From NCBI GenBank assembly GCA_026982695.1, contig JALSGS010000034.1:248001-312000 (forward strand): 64,000 nt of DNA, read 5' to 3'. The position numbers and the translations under genes are program-made. Numbering within the stretch: the stretch's first letter is position 1; each line of letters opens with the position of its first letter. Source of the stretch: Saprospiraceae bacterium. Lineage in GTDB: Bacteria > Bacteroidota > Bacteroidia > Chitinophagales > Saprospiraceae. Shown here piece by piece: positions 1-9,041 of the stretch. The notes beneath the pieces were generated by a model. That model saw nothing but the letters and a program-made list of their open reading frames with translations. It had not been told where the DNA came from and did not search any database.

Positions 1-1
1 A

Positions 2-106
2 GTATGCTTGGCCTTTGTGGTGGCATATATGGCTATAAAACAACTGTTTGGGCGTGTAACAGCTGCGCTCAAAGCTTGTTCACCTGCCTGTCGGCAAAAA
101 AAATAG
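2..106 (+). CDS. C-terminal fragment of a small membrane protein (left edge)
   Basis: An open frame enters from the left edge and stops at TAG 104-106, giving 34 residues. They read as a hydrophobic helix (VCLAFVVAYMAIKQLF) followed by a basic tail with two cysteines (ACSPACRQKK). One TM helix plus a short Cys/Lys tail resembles FeoB-associated Cys-rich proteins, but too little is visible to name a family. A second frame is also open here as far as 123, so coding is not certain. Confidence 0.35.
   Translation, partial: VCLAFVVAYMAIKQLFGRVTAALKACSPACRQKK
86..98 (+). repeat. Near copy of the dispersed 13-mer (GCCTGTCGGCAAA)
   Basis: One mismatch to the word GCCTTTCGGCAAA, which is present in seven exact copies in this window. 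This copy overlaps the end of the left-edge frame and lies just upstream of the TetR gene. See the finding on the dispersed word. Confidence 0.5.
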
Positions 107-169
107 CAAGCGTTCTTGTGTAAAATAAAAAAAGTTTCGTCCTTTGTGTTAACCAAATGGTTAAACCAA

Positions 170-808
170 ATGGGTAATAATCGAGATATTGACACTACTA
201 CGCGCATATTGGCAGCGGCTCGAAAGGTGTTTTTGAAAAAAGGCATGGCGGGGGCGCGTATGCAAGAGATAGCTGACGAAGCGGGTATCAACAAGGCTTT
301 GTTGCACTATTACTTTCGTTCGAAGGATCAGTTGTTCCGGGTGGTATTTGAGCAAGCTATAGGTGAGATGATACCACAGCTGCAGACGGTATTAGCACAG
401 GAGCTGCCCATACGCGAGAAGCTTCGGGCGTTTATACGAGTATATTTAGAACAATTACAGGCTCATCCGGTGGTGCCCTTGTTTGTGCTTAATGAATTGA
501 ATCGGGGTGCGGAATCACTTGTGGATATTTTTCGCACACATCTGTTGGTAGACATCCCCTCTGGACAAAAAATGCCACCACAGTTGCTGGTGGAGCAGAT
601 ACAGGCTGCTCAATTGCGTGGTGAACTACCACCTTACCCTGCAGATCACTTGTTGGTCAACATATTGAGCATGTGCATTTTTCCTTTTTTGGCGCGACCC
701 ATGCTTCAGTTTTTGTTGCAGCTGGACGATGCGGCTTTCGAGGCTTTTATCGAGGAGCGCATCAATCAGGTGCAGCTTTTTATCGACAGAGCGCTGCGCG
801 GAGCCTGA
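170..808 (+). CDS. TetR/AcrR family transcriptional regulator
   Basis: This 212-residue protein has a TetR-type N-terminal helix-turn-helix (about residues 29-51, MQEIADEAGINKALLHYYFR) and a variable helical ligand-binding C-terminal half. A TTG codon at 116 is in frame, but the ATG at 170 places the HTH at the usual distance from the N-terminus, so it is preferred. It is the first gene of a same-strand run with TolC, HlyD and ABC exporter genes. That matches the arrangement of E. coli cecR (ybiH) with ybhGFSR, so it probably represses this exporter. No operator was identified. The ligand cannot be predicted. Confidence 0.9.
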   Translation: MGNNRDIDTTTRILAAARKVFLKKGMAGARMQEIADEAGINKALLHYYFRSKDQLFRVVFEQAIGEMIPQLQTVLAQELPIREKLRAFIRVYLEQLQAHPVVPLFVLNELNRGAESLVDIFRTHLLVDIPSGQKMPPQLLVEQIQAAQLRGELPPYPADHLLVNILSMCIFPFLARPMLQFLLQLDDAAFEAFIEERINQVQLFIDRALRGA

Positions 809-839
809 CCAAAATGCTGTTGAAAAGTAATAGAGCGAG

Positions 840-2114
840 ATGAAACGACTTTGGTACGTTTTTGTGTGGAGTTTTTTTCTTTTTTCGATAGTGCGGGCTC
901 AAGACAGCTTGCACTTGGCTACTTGTTATGAAGCGGCTGTAGCTCATGCACCGGTATTGGCCAATGTCGCTCATTTGGAGTTGCTGGAACAGCATCAGCT
1001 AGCGCAAATAGATGCCATGCGCAAGCCGTCCTTGGCTTTCAAGGCTCAGGGGGTGCTGCAGTCGGAAAGTCTGCAACTCGACTTTCCACCTCAAGTACCT
1101 ATCGATCCTGTCGAGCTCCCATTGTATCGCTTCCAGGCTTATGGGGAGATGCAATATGTATGGTACGATGGTGGGCGCAGTCAGTTGGCCAAAGCGCTAC
1201 AGGCAGCAGCCATTGCTCGCCAACAAGGGGAGCTGCGCGTACAGGCAGACGTAGTGCGCCAGCAAGTGCAAGATCTTTACTTTCAGATCTTGCTATTGCA
1301 TCAACAGTGTCTACTCGTGCGCAGTGGTATTGATGTACTCGACGAGCGCATTGCGGCCTTGGAGGTAGCTCTCAAGCAGGGCGTGGTCACGGAGGGTACA
1401 GTACTCGAGCTTCGGGCAGCACGTTTGACACAAGCAAGCCAACTCCTCCAACTGGAGCATGCAGCGCAAGGCGCACGCGAGATCTTGGGCGTGCTGACAG
1501 GTTTGCCAATCGACAGTAGTACGATTTTGGTGACTCCCTCTCTATCGCTTTTGCCGAAAGGCGACTTTAGCTTGCGCGCTGACATGCAGGTATATGCTTT
1601 GCGAAAAGCAGAATTAACGGCGCAGGCACAGCAGCTCGATGCTCAGAGGCGTCCTACGGTAGCTGCTTTTGCTCAGCTGGGCGTGGGCCTGCCCAATCCG
1701 CTCAACTTTTTTGATGATAATCTCAGCCCTTATAGCATGGTGGGCTTGCATGCTACATGGAGCCCTTTCGACTGGGGGTTGAATGCCCACCGACGCGACG
1801 CACTGAGCGTGCAAGCAATGATGTTGGATCAGCAGCAGCTCCAGCAAGTGCAAGGTCTTGAGGCATCCTATCGCCAAATGATGAGGCGCATAGCGATGCT
1901 CCAGGCATTGCTCGAGCAAGATGAGGTACTATTGGCTATGCGGCAGCAATTAGTTCAAGAAGCAGCTGTACAGTTGGAGCAAGGAGTCATTACCGCTGCT
2001 GACTACTTATCTCAGTGGCAGGCCGCACAAGCAGCACAGTACAATAGTGTGCTGCACCAGATTCGGTTGGTACAGGCACATCATGCATTAGAGGCGTTAT
2101 ATGGTAAATTTTGA
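840..2114 (+). CDS. TolC family outer membrane efflux protein
   Basis: 424 residues with an N-terminal signal peptide ending near VRAQ, then long helical stretches rich in Q, A, L and E in the two-fold pattern of TolC/OEP channels. Motifs typical of the family include a YNSVLHQIRLVQA-like helix near the C-terminus. It should form the trimeric outer-membrane duct of the exporter encoded downstream. It follows the TetR gene by about 30 bp and precedes the adaptor by 22 bp, which suggests one operon. E. coli ybhGFSR has no dedicated TolC gene in the operon, so having it here is a difference. An exact copy of the dispersed 13-mer lies inside at 1550-1562. Confidence 0.9.
   Translation: MKRLWYVFVWSFFLFSIVRAQDSLHLATCYEAAVAHAPVLANVAHLELLEQHQLAQIDAMRKPSLAFKAQGVLQSESLQLDFPPQVPIDPVELPLYRFQAYGEMQYVWYDGGRSQLAKALQAAAIARQQGELRVQADVVRQQVQDLYFQILLLHQQCLLVRSGIDVLDERIAALEVALKQGVVTEGTVLELRAARLTQASQLLQLEHAAQGAREILGVLTGLPIDSSTILVTPSLSLLPKGDFSLRADMQVYALRKAELTAQAQQLDAQRRPTVAAFAQLGVGLPNPLNFFDDNLSPYSMVGLHATWSPFDWGLNAHRRDALSVQAMMLDQQQLQQVQGLEASYRQMMRRIAMLQALLEQDEVLLAMRQQLVQEAAVQLEQGVITAADYLSQWQAAQAAQYNSVLHQIRLVQAHHALEALYGKF
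1550..1562 (-). repeat. Dispersed word GCCTTTCGGCAAA, exact copy
   Basis: The + strand reads TTTGCCGAAAGGC. It lies inside the TolC gene, where it is read as LPKG. It is one of seven exact copies in the window. Confidence 0.85.
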
Positions 2115-2136
2115 ATGGTTGCAAAGAGAGAAGTTC

Positions 2137-3078
2137 ATGAAAGCGAATGTATTGTTGATGGTGGGCCTCGTGTGGGCACTTAGTGGCTGCAGAGGCGAAG
2201 AAGAAAAGGCCGATGCATACGGCCATTTTGAAGCGGATGAGGTACGGATATCGGCCCAAGTAGCTGGACCCTTGCTGACACTTGAGGTAGAAGAAGGACA
2301 AAGGGTAGCAGCCGGTGAGTTGGTGGCTGTGGTGGACACCACGCCGGCCTTTTTGCAAAAGGAACAAATAGAGGCTAGCATGCGGGCGCTGCACGGCAAG
2401 CTCAAAGACCCCGAGCCCGATGTGGCCGTATTGCTCCAACAGCAAGAGGTGTTGGAACGCGAACGCGATCGATTGCGACATCTCGTATCGGGTAAAGCGG
2501 CCACCCAAAAGCAACTAGATGATCTGGAGGGGCAGCTGGCTGTGATCGAAAAACAGATTGCTGCTGCACGCACGCGTGCAGCTCAAGCTAACCGAGCCAT
2601 CCTCAGTGAGCTGGAGCCCTTACGGGCACGCCTGCGCCAAGTAAACGATCAGATGCGGCGTTGCCGCATCTTCAGCCCGGTGGCAGGGCGCGTGCTGAGC
2701 AAGTTGGTTGAGAAAGGCGAAGTAGTGGCACCTGGCCGCCCACTTTGCATCGTAGCGCCAATGGATACGCTCGTACTGCGCGCTTATGTGAGTGAGCCAC
2801 AGCTGGCTCAGCTGCAGTTGGGTCAGCAAGTGCATGTACTTGTCGATGGTCTTGCAGGAGCACATCATCTGTATCGAGGCACGGTGAGCTGGATTGCCGA
2901 CGAAGCTGAGTTTACACCTAAAGTGGTGCAGACGCGGGAAGAACGCGTCCACTTGGTCTATGCCATCAAGGTGCGCGTGCCCAATGATGGGCGGCTCAAG
3001 ATAGGTATGCCCGCCGAGCTGTGGTTGGCCCCACCGCCATCTGCAACAGCCTCCGATATCCATCACCAAGATTCGTGA
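2137..3078 (+). CDS. HlyD family periplasmic adaptor lipoprotein
   Basis: The chosen ATG at 2137 (an in-frame ATG exists at 2101, inside the tolC end) gives 313 residues with a lipoprotein signal and lipobox cysteine at about residue 18 (LSGCRG). A biotinyl-lipoyl-like half motif follows (VEEGQRVAAGELVAVVD), then a coiled-coil hairpin (about 80-170), the second lipoyl half (SPVAGRVLSKLVEKGEVV) and a beta-barrel domain. This is the membrane fusion protein that links an inner-membrane ABC pump to TolC, like YbhG. It lies between tolC and the ATPase genes with short spacers, so co-transcription is likely. Confidence 0.9.
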   Translation: MKANVLLMVGLVWALSGCRGEEEKADAYGHFEADEVRISAQVAGPLLTLEVEEGQRVAAGELVAVVDTTPAFLQKEQIEASMRALHGKLKDPEPDVAVLLQQQEVLERERDRLRHLVSGKAATQKQLDDLEGQLAVIEKQIAAARTRAAQANRAILSELEPLRARLRQVNDQMRRCRIFSPVAGRVLSKLVEKGEVVAPGRPLCIVAPMDTLVLRAYVSEPQLAQLQLGQQVHVLVDGLAGAHHLYRGTVSWIADEAEFTPKVVQTREERVHLVYAIKVRVPNDGRLKIGMPAELWLAPPPSATASDIHHQDS

Positions 3079-3101
3079 TCCACTCTACAAGTAAGTAGCT
3101 G

Positions 3102-4025
3102 ATGTCGATACAAGTACACGGTTTGGTCAAGCGCTATGGCCCGCTCACGGCGGTGGCAGGTGTGTCGTTTGAGGTAGCTGCTGGTGAAATATTTGGCTTG
3201 ACTGGTCCTGATGGTGCGGGCAAGAGCAGTCTGTTTCGCATGCTCACTACCTTGATGCGCCCCGACGAAGGTGGAGGCAAAGTAGTAGGCTTCGACATGC
3301 TAGACGAGTTTCTCGAGATCCGCAGGCGCATTGGTTACATGCCCGATGTGTTTTCGCTGTACGAAGACTTGACGGTGCGCGAGAATCTCAACTTTTTCGC
3401 ACGGGTGTTTGGCGTGCGCATTGAAGACAACTATCACCTCATCCGCGAAGTGTACGAGCCGCTCAAGCCCTTTGAGGGGCGCCGGGCGGGTCATCTGTCA
3501 GGGGGGATGAAGCAGAAGCTGGCTTTGTCGTGTGCGCTGATTCATCAGCCACAAGCGCTTTTTCTCGATGAGCCTACCACTGGGGTAGACGCCGTATCGC
3601 GCAAAGAGTTTTGGGACATACTATACCGCATTCGCGCGCGCGGTGTGGCGATATTGGTGGCCACGCCCTATATGGACGAAGCGGCGCGCTGCGATCGCCT
3701 GGCCTTGATGCAACAAGGGCGCTTGCTTACGCAAGGCACGCCACAAGCGCTGCTCGAGAGCTATCCGCATCATCTGTATGCCATTGAGGTGGCCCAGCCG
3801 TGGCGCTGGCTAGAGCTGTTGCGCAGTCATCCCAAGGTGCATCGAGCGGTATTGGCTGGTGAAGTCATTCACGTGAGTAGTCTCGAGCCACTCGACCTCA
3901 CGTACATGCGGCAGTGGCTTGTTGACAGCGGCGTTACTGCTGCAAATTTCTACCCTGTGCAACCCGACATAGAAGACCTCTTTATTGCATTGATGGACCA
4001 AAAGGCTCATCCTACCGGCTTATGA
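3102..4025 (+). CDS. ABC transporter ATPase, YbhF N-half type
   Basis: 307 residues with a complete nucleotide-binding domain: Walker A GPDGAGKSS (about residues 35-43), signature LSGGMKQK, Walker B ALFLDEPTTGVD, and a following switch region. The D in Walker A (GPDGAGK) is typical of the first half of YbhF-like double ATPases. The stop codon overlaps the ATG of the next ATPase gene in an ATGA junction, so the two are translationally coupled. It should pair with the second ATPase under the two ABC-2 permeases. The C-terminal 80 residues lie outside the core domain. Confidence 0.93.
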   Translation: MSIQVHGLVKRYGPLTAVAGVSFEVAAGEIFGLTGPDGAGKSSLFRMLTTLMRPDEGGGKVVGFDMLDEFLEIRRRIGYMPDVFSLYEDLTVRENLNFFARVFGVRIEDNYHLIREVYEPLKPFEGRRAGHLSGGMKQKLALSCALIHQPQALFLDEPTTGVDAVSRKEFWDILYRIRARGVAILVATPYMDEAARCDRLALMQQGRLLTQGTPQALLESYPHHLYAIEVAQPWRWLELLRSHPKVHRAVLAGEVIHVSSLEPLDLTYMRQWLVDSGVTAANFYPVQPDIEDLFIALMDQKAHPTGL

Positions 4026-4762
4026 ATCACAATACCGCGACTATAGCTGTGCGCGAGCTAACGCGCAAGTTTGGCCCCTTTACGGCTGTCGACCACATCT
4101 CCTTCGATGTATATGCTGGCGAGGTGTTCGGCTTTTTAGGGGCAAATGGTGCGGGCAAGACGACGGCAATCCGCATACTTACGGGCTTGTTGATGCCTAC
4201 CAGCGGTCAGGCGCAGGTGGCCGGCTTCGATGTGTGGCGACAACCAGAGCAGATCAAGCGTCATATTGGCTATATGAGCCAAAAGTTTTCGCTGTACCAA
4301 GACCTTACCCCATTGGAGAATATTCGCTTTTTCGGGGGCGTCTATGGCTTGTCTTTGCGCACGATTCGGCAGAAAAGCGAAATGCTGATGGAGCGTTTGG
4401 GCATGCAAGCAGTGGCGCACCGGCTGGTGGGTACGCTTCCCCTAGGCTGGAGGCAAAAGTTGGCCTTTTCTCTGGCACTGCTGCACGAGCCACGCATCGT
4501 GTTTCTCGACGAGCCGACTAGTGGTGTAGATCCACTTACGCGCCGCACTTTCTGGGAAATGATTCGCACCGAAGCTGCTAAGGGCACTACCATATTTGTC
4601 ACTACCCACTACATGGACGAAGCAGAGTACTGTGATCGGGTGAGTATCATGGTACGTGGGCACATTGCAGCCCTCGACACGCCACAAGCCCTTAAGGTGC
4701 AGTTTGGTGCTGAACACATGGAAGCGGTGTTTTTGAAACTGACGCGTCCTTCAGAACTTTAA
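4022..4762 (+). CDS. ABC transporter ATPase, YbhF C-half type, degenerate signature
   Basis: 246 residues. Walker A is GANGAGKTT (about residues 40-48) and Walker B is RIVFLDEPTSGVD. The signature position reads LPLGWRQK in place of LSGGQ-like residues, which is the known form in the second half of YbhF/YhiH-type proteins. The gene starts inside the stop of the previous ATPase gene (4-bp overlap) and is followed 13 bp later by the first permease. Together the pair corresponds to one E. coli YbhF polypeptide split in two. The degenerate signature predicts one full and one impaired ATP site in a heterodimer. Confidence 0.93.
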   Translation: MNHNTATIAVRELTRKFGPFTAVDHISFDVYAGEVFGFLGANGAGKTTAIRILTGLLMPTSGQAQVAGFDVWRQPEQIKRHIGYMSQKFSLYQDLTPLENIRFFGGVYGLSLRTIRQKSEMLMERLGMQAVAHRLVGTLPLGWRQKLAFSLALLHEPRIVFLDEPTSGVDPLTRRTFWEMIRTEAAKGTTIFVTTHYMDEAEYCDRVSIMVRGHIAALDTPQALKVQFGAEHMEAVFLKLTRPSEL

Positions 4763-4775
4763 AGCATAGGCGATT

Positions 4776-5882
4776 ATGGTTGCCACGTTCTGGGCATTTG
4801 TACAAAAGGAGTTCTTTCACATTTTGCGCGATCGACGTACGCTTTTCGTCATGTTGGGCATGCCCTTTGCGTTGGTGCTCCTCTTCGGATATGCCGTCAC
4901 TACTGACTTCAAACATGCTTCAGTGGCGGTGTACGACCAGTCGGGCGATATGTGGAGCCAACGGCTCATCCATCAGATGCAGGCAGGTGGCTACTTCTCT
5001 GTGGTGGCTTCAGTATCGCGAAAAGAGGAGATAGACCGGCTTTTCCGACAAGGGAAAATCAAGGTGGCAGTGGTCATTCCATCTCATTTTGGTGAAAGCC
5101 TGATGGGGTGCGAGCCAGTACAACTGCAGCTGCTTTCCGATGGCTCGGAGCCCAATATCGCCCTGACGCTGGTGTCTTATATGAACGATATCAGCACGCG
5201 TTTTGTAAATGAGGCTTTGGGATCCTCTGCCCAATGGCTTATTAGCCTTCAGCCACGTATGGTGTATAATCCTGCGCTCAGGAGCGTGTACATGTTTGTA
5301 CCTGGAGTGATTGCCGTGGTGCTGATGCTGATTTCAGCTATGCTCACTTCCTTGTCTATTGCGCGCGAGAAAGAGCGGGGCACACTCAATCTGTTGCTCA
5401 TCTCACCCCTGCCCCCTTTGCTCATTATCGTGGGCAAGGTATTGCCCTATGTGTTGCTATCGTTTTTCAATGCGTTGGTCATTATCGGCATGGGTATAGA
5501 AGTGTTTGGCATGCGCATGTGGGGCAGTTGGCCCTTTTTGTTGCTGAGTTGTTTGTTATTCATCCTAACAGCGCTATCGTTGGGGGTGTTTATTAGTACG
5601 CGGGTGCGCACGCAACAAACGGCTCTTTTTGCTTCGCTTTTGGGACTAATGCTGCCCACAGTACTGCTCTCGGGATACATCTTTCCCATTGAGAGTATGC
5701 CCACTCCCTTACAGGTCATCTCCAATGTGACACCTGCCAAATGGTTTATCATCTTGCTCAAGGGTATTATGCTCAAGGGGGGAGGATTGGATGCGTTGTG
5801 GGTACCGGTTGCCGTACTGAGTGGCATGACTGTGTTTTTCATACTGCTCAGTTGGAAGAGCTTCAAACTGCATGTAGAATGA
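4776..5882 (+). CDS. ABC-2 type permease, YbhS-like
   Basis: 368 residues. The layout is an N-terminal TM helix (about 20-45), a large periplasmic domain (about 45-170) and five more TM helices, as in ABC-2 exporters of the YbhS/YbhR type. A conserved AREKERGTLNLLLISPL segment marks the cytoplasmic coupling region. The stop overlaps the start of the second permease (ATGA at 5879-5882). It is probably the partner of that permease in a heterodimeric channel. Confidence 0.92.
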   Translation: MVATFWAFVQKEFFHILRDRRTLFVMLGMPFALVLLFGYAVTTDFKHASVAVYDQSGDMWSQRLIHQMQAGGYFSVVASVSRKEEIDRLFRQGKIKVAVVIPSHFGESLMGCEPVQLQLLSDGSEPNIALTLVSYMNDISTRFVNEALGSSAQWLISLQPRMVYNPALRSVYMFVPGVIAVVLMLISAMLTSLSIAREKERGTLNLLLISPLPPLLIIVGKVLPYVLLSFFNALVIIGMGIEVFGMRMWGSWPFLLLSCLLFILTALSLGVFISTRVRTQQTALFASLLGLMLPTVLLSGYIFPIESMPTPLQVISNVTPAKWFIILLKGIMLKGGGLDALWVPVAVLSGMTVFFILLSWKSFKLHVE

Positions 5883-7012
5883 GGACAATTCTGTTTTTCA
5901 TATATAAGGAATTGCTGCAGATTTTTCGAAACAAGGCCATGTTGCCGCTGCTCTTTGTGCTGCCTTTAGTGCAGTTGTTGATATTGTCGCATGTAGCGAC
6001 CAATGAGGTACGCGAGCTCAAGCTAGCTGTACAGGATAGCGATCACAGCCTTTTGTCGAAGATGTTAGTGGATAAGCTACTTGCTTCTGGCTACTTTTTG
6101 CTTAGTGGCCTTTCGGCAAATGAGGCTCAGAGCAATGTGCTGCTCGATCGCGATGAAGCCGACCTAGTAATAGTCATTCCGCCCAACTTTTCCGAAAACT
6201 TGTGGCAAGGCCGCACTGCTCAAGTGCAACTACTGGCCAATGCTATTAACAGCATGAAAGCCGGCGTGGCGGTGTCGTATGCGGCAGCCATTGTGGGTGA
6301 TTTTCAGCGCCAGCTCCTGGAGGAAGGAAAGGTGATACTACCGCAGGGCGCGGAGGTGGCTTGTGTGTCGCGCTCGGACGTGCGCTATCAACATTGGTTT
6401 AATGCTGGGTTGGACTACAAAACCTTTATGGTACCGGGTATCTTGGCCGTGTTGGTCAGTATGCTGACCCTGTTGTTAGGTGCGATGAATGTGGTGCGCG
6501 AACGCGAAATAGGCACGCAAGAGCAAATAGCTGTTACGCCTGTGCGCAGTTACATTTTTGTCAGTGGCAAGCTTTTGCCTTTTCTGTTTATTGGGCTGAC
6601 TGAGCTCACTATTGGTTTGGGCATCGCCAAACTCATTTTCCACACACCTACAGAAGGTTCACTGAGTGTGCTTTATCTTTTTGCAGCTTTGACTATTATG
6701 GCATTGTTGGGTTTGGGTTTGCTCATCTCGAACCTGGCTGACACACAACAGCAAGCCATGTTTGTCGCCTGGTTTTTCATGATCATTTTTGTGTTGATGA
6801 GTGGTCTGTTTACGCCCATTGAAAGCATGCCTTTGTGGGCACAGCGCCTCACGTGGTTCAATCCCATTGCTCAACTGGTGGCCATCGTACGGCTCAACAT
6901 GTTGAAAGGGGCTAGCTTGGTTGAAGTGTGGCCCTATTTGTATCACGTGTTGGCATTAGGGCTGGGCTATGGAATGCTGGCTGTTTTTTTCTTTCGCAAG
7001 CGCAATGTGTAA
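5879..7012 (+). CDS. ABC-2 type permease, YbhR-like
   Basis: 377 residues from the ATG at 5879, which overlaps the previous stop by 4 bp. An upstream in-frame extension inside the previous gene is not used. The topology matches the first permease, with the coupling motif VREREIGTQEQIAVTPV and the late motif FTPIESMPLWAQ. It is the last gene of the exporter run; the next gene is on the other strand and converges with a gap of about 20 bp. It holds an exact copy of the dispersed 13-mer at 6108-6120. Confidence 0.92.
   Translation: MRTILFFIYKELLQIFRNKAMLPLLFVLPLVQLLILSHVATNEVRELKLAVQDSDHSLLSKMLVDKLLASGYFLLSGLSANEAQSNVLLDRDEADLVIVIPPNFSENLWQGRTAQVQLLANAINSMKAGVAVSYAAAIVGDFQRQLLEEGKVILPQGAEVACVSRSDVRYQHWFNAGLDYKTFMVPGILAVLVSMLTLLLGAMNVVREREIGTQEQIAVTPVRSYIFVSGKLLPFLFIGLTELTIGLGIAKLIFHTPTEGSLSVLYLFAALTIMALLGLGLLISNLADTQQQAMFVAWFFMIIFVLMSGLFTPIESMPLWAQRLTWFNPIAQLVAIVRLNMLKGASLVEVWPYLYHVLALGLGYGMLAVFFFRKRNV
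6108..6120 (+). repeat. Dispersed word GCCTTTCGGCAAA, exact copy (15-mer form)
   Basis: It continues as TG, so the full GCCTTTCGGCAAATG form is present. It lies inside the second permease gene, where it is read as LSANE. Confidence 0.85.
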
Positions 7013-7031
7013 GTATATCTCTGCTATGGAG

Positions 7032-9041
7032 TTATTGGGACTGCTGCCCGATCGTGGGGTCGATGTGGCGCGCTCGCTGCATCCATTGTTGCGCTTTGGC
7101 TTGGTTGCCGGCATGGTACCATGCCGTAGCTAGATCGCGCATGATGGCTGCGGATTGAGGCTGGAGACTTAAGGCTTTTTCGAACCATTGGATGGCTTTG
7201 TCGTTCTGACCCGAAAGCCCATAAGCCACGCCCAACAGGCGCGCTGTTTCTGCATCAGTAGGATCGAGCTGATAGGATCGACTCAAATAGGTGATGGCTT
7301 GCGGTAGGTCACCTCGTTGCTCTCCATAATACTTGCCGGCATCGCGCAGGGCTCGTGCCAGATTGGTTTGTGCATCTGCGTAGTTTGGATCGATCTTGAG
7401 CGCTCGTTCATAATGCTGTATGGCCTTGTCGTATTCTTTGAGGTAGAAATGTGCATTGCCCAAGAGCAAGTAGGCATTTTTGTAGTATGGGTAAATGCGT
7501 ACAGCTATTTGTAGGTGGTTGGTGGCTTCGCGCAACATCTGTATGCGGCGCGCCTCATCTTTTACTTGGAGTGCGGAGTCGATGAGCACACCCCCTGTTG
7601 CATTACGTACCTTAGCACTTTGAGGCGATATGGCGACATCGGTGGTGAATAAGGTGAAGTTGTCTTTCCACACTGCATTGCGTGTAATGGTACGTATGCT
7701 ATATAGCAGCACGATGCCAGTTAGTATGCCCCACACCCAGTACGTTTGCCAAAAGTGATGCAATTTTCCACCAGCACGCCATTGTGCTGCGCGCCAGGCT
7801 ATCCAGCCCATAACCCAAGCATAACCCATAGAAGGCATAAAGAGGAATCGCTCTGACATATTGGTGCCTACGGGAAAGGCAATGTTGGATACAATACTAA
7901 GGGTGAGCAGGTAGTACCATATGCCAAAACTAGTGGGCTCTTTTTGGCGCAAGCCACGAATGGCCCACCACAATAGAGCTAGGTACACCACTAAACTGGC
8001 TATTACCCTTCCATCTGCAAAATACATGATGGGAATATGACGAGGATAGTAGTCGTGTGTAAGCGGATGAGGGAATACAAGTAAGCGTACATATTGGCCT
8101 AAGGTATAAACGATTGTCGCCCAGCGTTCTTCTGCAGTAAGGTCTGCTATTTGCCCACTGCTTAGAATTTTGATAAAAGGGTTGTTCATCAAGTCACGAG
8201 GCGGCTCTCCAAGAGACCAGCCCAAAACAGAAGCGCGTAGCCATAGAAAGGCTATAGCTGCTACAGCTAAGGGTAGGGTGAGCCGTAATGCTTGCAAAGG
8301 GGTACGACCGCCAAAATACCACAACATTAGCGGTGTGACTGCCAACCATGTGATGGCATTTTCTTTTGAAAGGAGCCCCAGGAAGAAACATACCCCAGCA
8401 GCTAAGGGCCAGTACCACCTCTTTTGGCGCAAGCCGTACCACACACATAACGTGGCCAGTACAGCACCCAGCAGGCTCATGATCTCGTCGCGACCCTTGA
8501 TATTGGCCACTACTTCAGTGTGTACGGGATGGGCTATAAAGATCAGGGCAGCAGCCAGCGCTATAAAGCGCGCGCGACTATCGCTACAGGTAGGATCGTT
8601 TTTAGGCGCACATATCACCCATATGAGCCACCACACGGCTATACAGGTGAGTCCATACCAAACAATATTGCCCAAATGGCCTATCCAAGGTTGTGGCCCA
8701 AGCCATTCAGCGCCAATGGCAAACATGATAGGTGTGAGGGGACGGTAGCGACCGCCTGCAACGAGCTTTTCCTTACCTGGAACTTTGAAAAAACCTCGAA
8801 AGGTGTCGTATTGTAGCAGCTCGTCGATGCCTTGTATGCCTTGCATGGTAAACTCGTTGTCAGTAATGACAATGGCATCATCAAGCGTGTAGCCATGCGT
8901 TAGCGTATTGGCATAGAGCAAGAAAGCAAAGGCAAACAACCCCATACCTATCAGTAGCGGACGCTGTAGCCACAGGGGCTCACCAGGTAGCGCATAAGGT
9001 GTAGGCATGCGACTTTTTCGATGCTTTTTTTTAGCTGCCAT
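7032..9041 (-). CDS. TMTC-like membrane protein: GT-C region plus TPR repeats
   Basis: 669 residues. After a basic N-terminus there are about ten TM helices with a luminal acidic loop containing TLDDAIVITDN after the first helix, then a DUF1736-like segment (LTHDYYPRHIP). The C-terminal third is cytosolic or periplasmic TPR, with repeats such as AYLLLGNAHFYLKEYDKAI and ADAQTNLARALRDAGKY. This is the arrangement of TMTC-type O-mannosyltransferase-related proteins, which are common and uncharacterised in Bacteroidota. A glycosyltransferase role is possible but unproven. It stands alone, convergent with the exporter and divergent from hemA. Confidence 0.8.
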   Translation of the reverse strand: MAAKKKHRKSRMPTPYALPGEPLWLQRPLLIGMGLFAFAFLLYANTLTHGYTLDDAIVITDNEFTMQGIQGIDELLQYDTFRGFFKVPGKEKLVAGGRYRPLTPIMFAIGAEWLGPQPWIGHLGNIVWYGLTCIAVWWLIWVICAPKNDPTCSDSRARFIALAAALIFIAHPVHTEVVANIKGRDEIMSLLGAVLATLCVWYGLRQKRWYWPLAAGVCFFLGLLSKENAITWLAVTPLMLWYFGGRTPLQALRLTLPLAVAAIAFLWLRASVLGWSLGEPPRDLMNNPFIKILSSGQIADLTAEERWATIVYTLGQYVRLLVFPHPLTHDYYPRHIPIMYFADGRVIASLVVYLALLWWAIRGLRQKEPTSFGIWYYLLTLSIVSNIAFPVGTNMSERFLFMPSMGYAWVMGWIAWRAAQWRAGGKLHHFWQTYWVWGILTGIVLLYSIRTITRNAVWKDNFTLFTTDVAISPQSAKVRNATGGVLIDSALQVKDEARRIQMLREATNHLQIAVRIYPYYKNAYLLLGNAHFYLKEYDKAIQHYERALKIDPNYADAQTNLARALRDAGKYYGEQRGDLPQAITYLSRSYQLDPTDAETARLLGVAYGLSGQNDKAIQWFEKALSLQPQSAAIMRDLATAWYHAGNQAKAQQWMQRARHIDPTIGQQSQ

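Noticed and set aside
8170-8748. Long open frame (192 codons) on the + strand opposite the TMTC-like gene
   Set aside because: It lies opposite TM helices with a consistent membrane pattern on the - strand, and its own product is basic and low-complexity without a motif.
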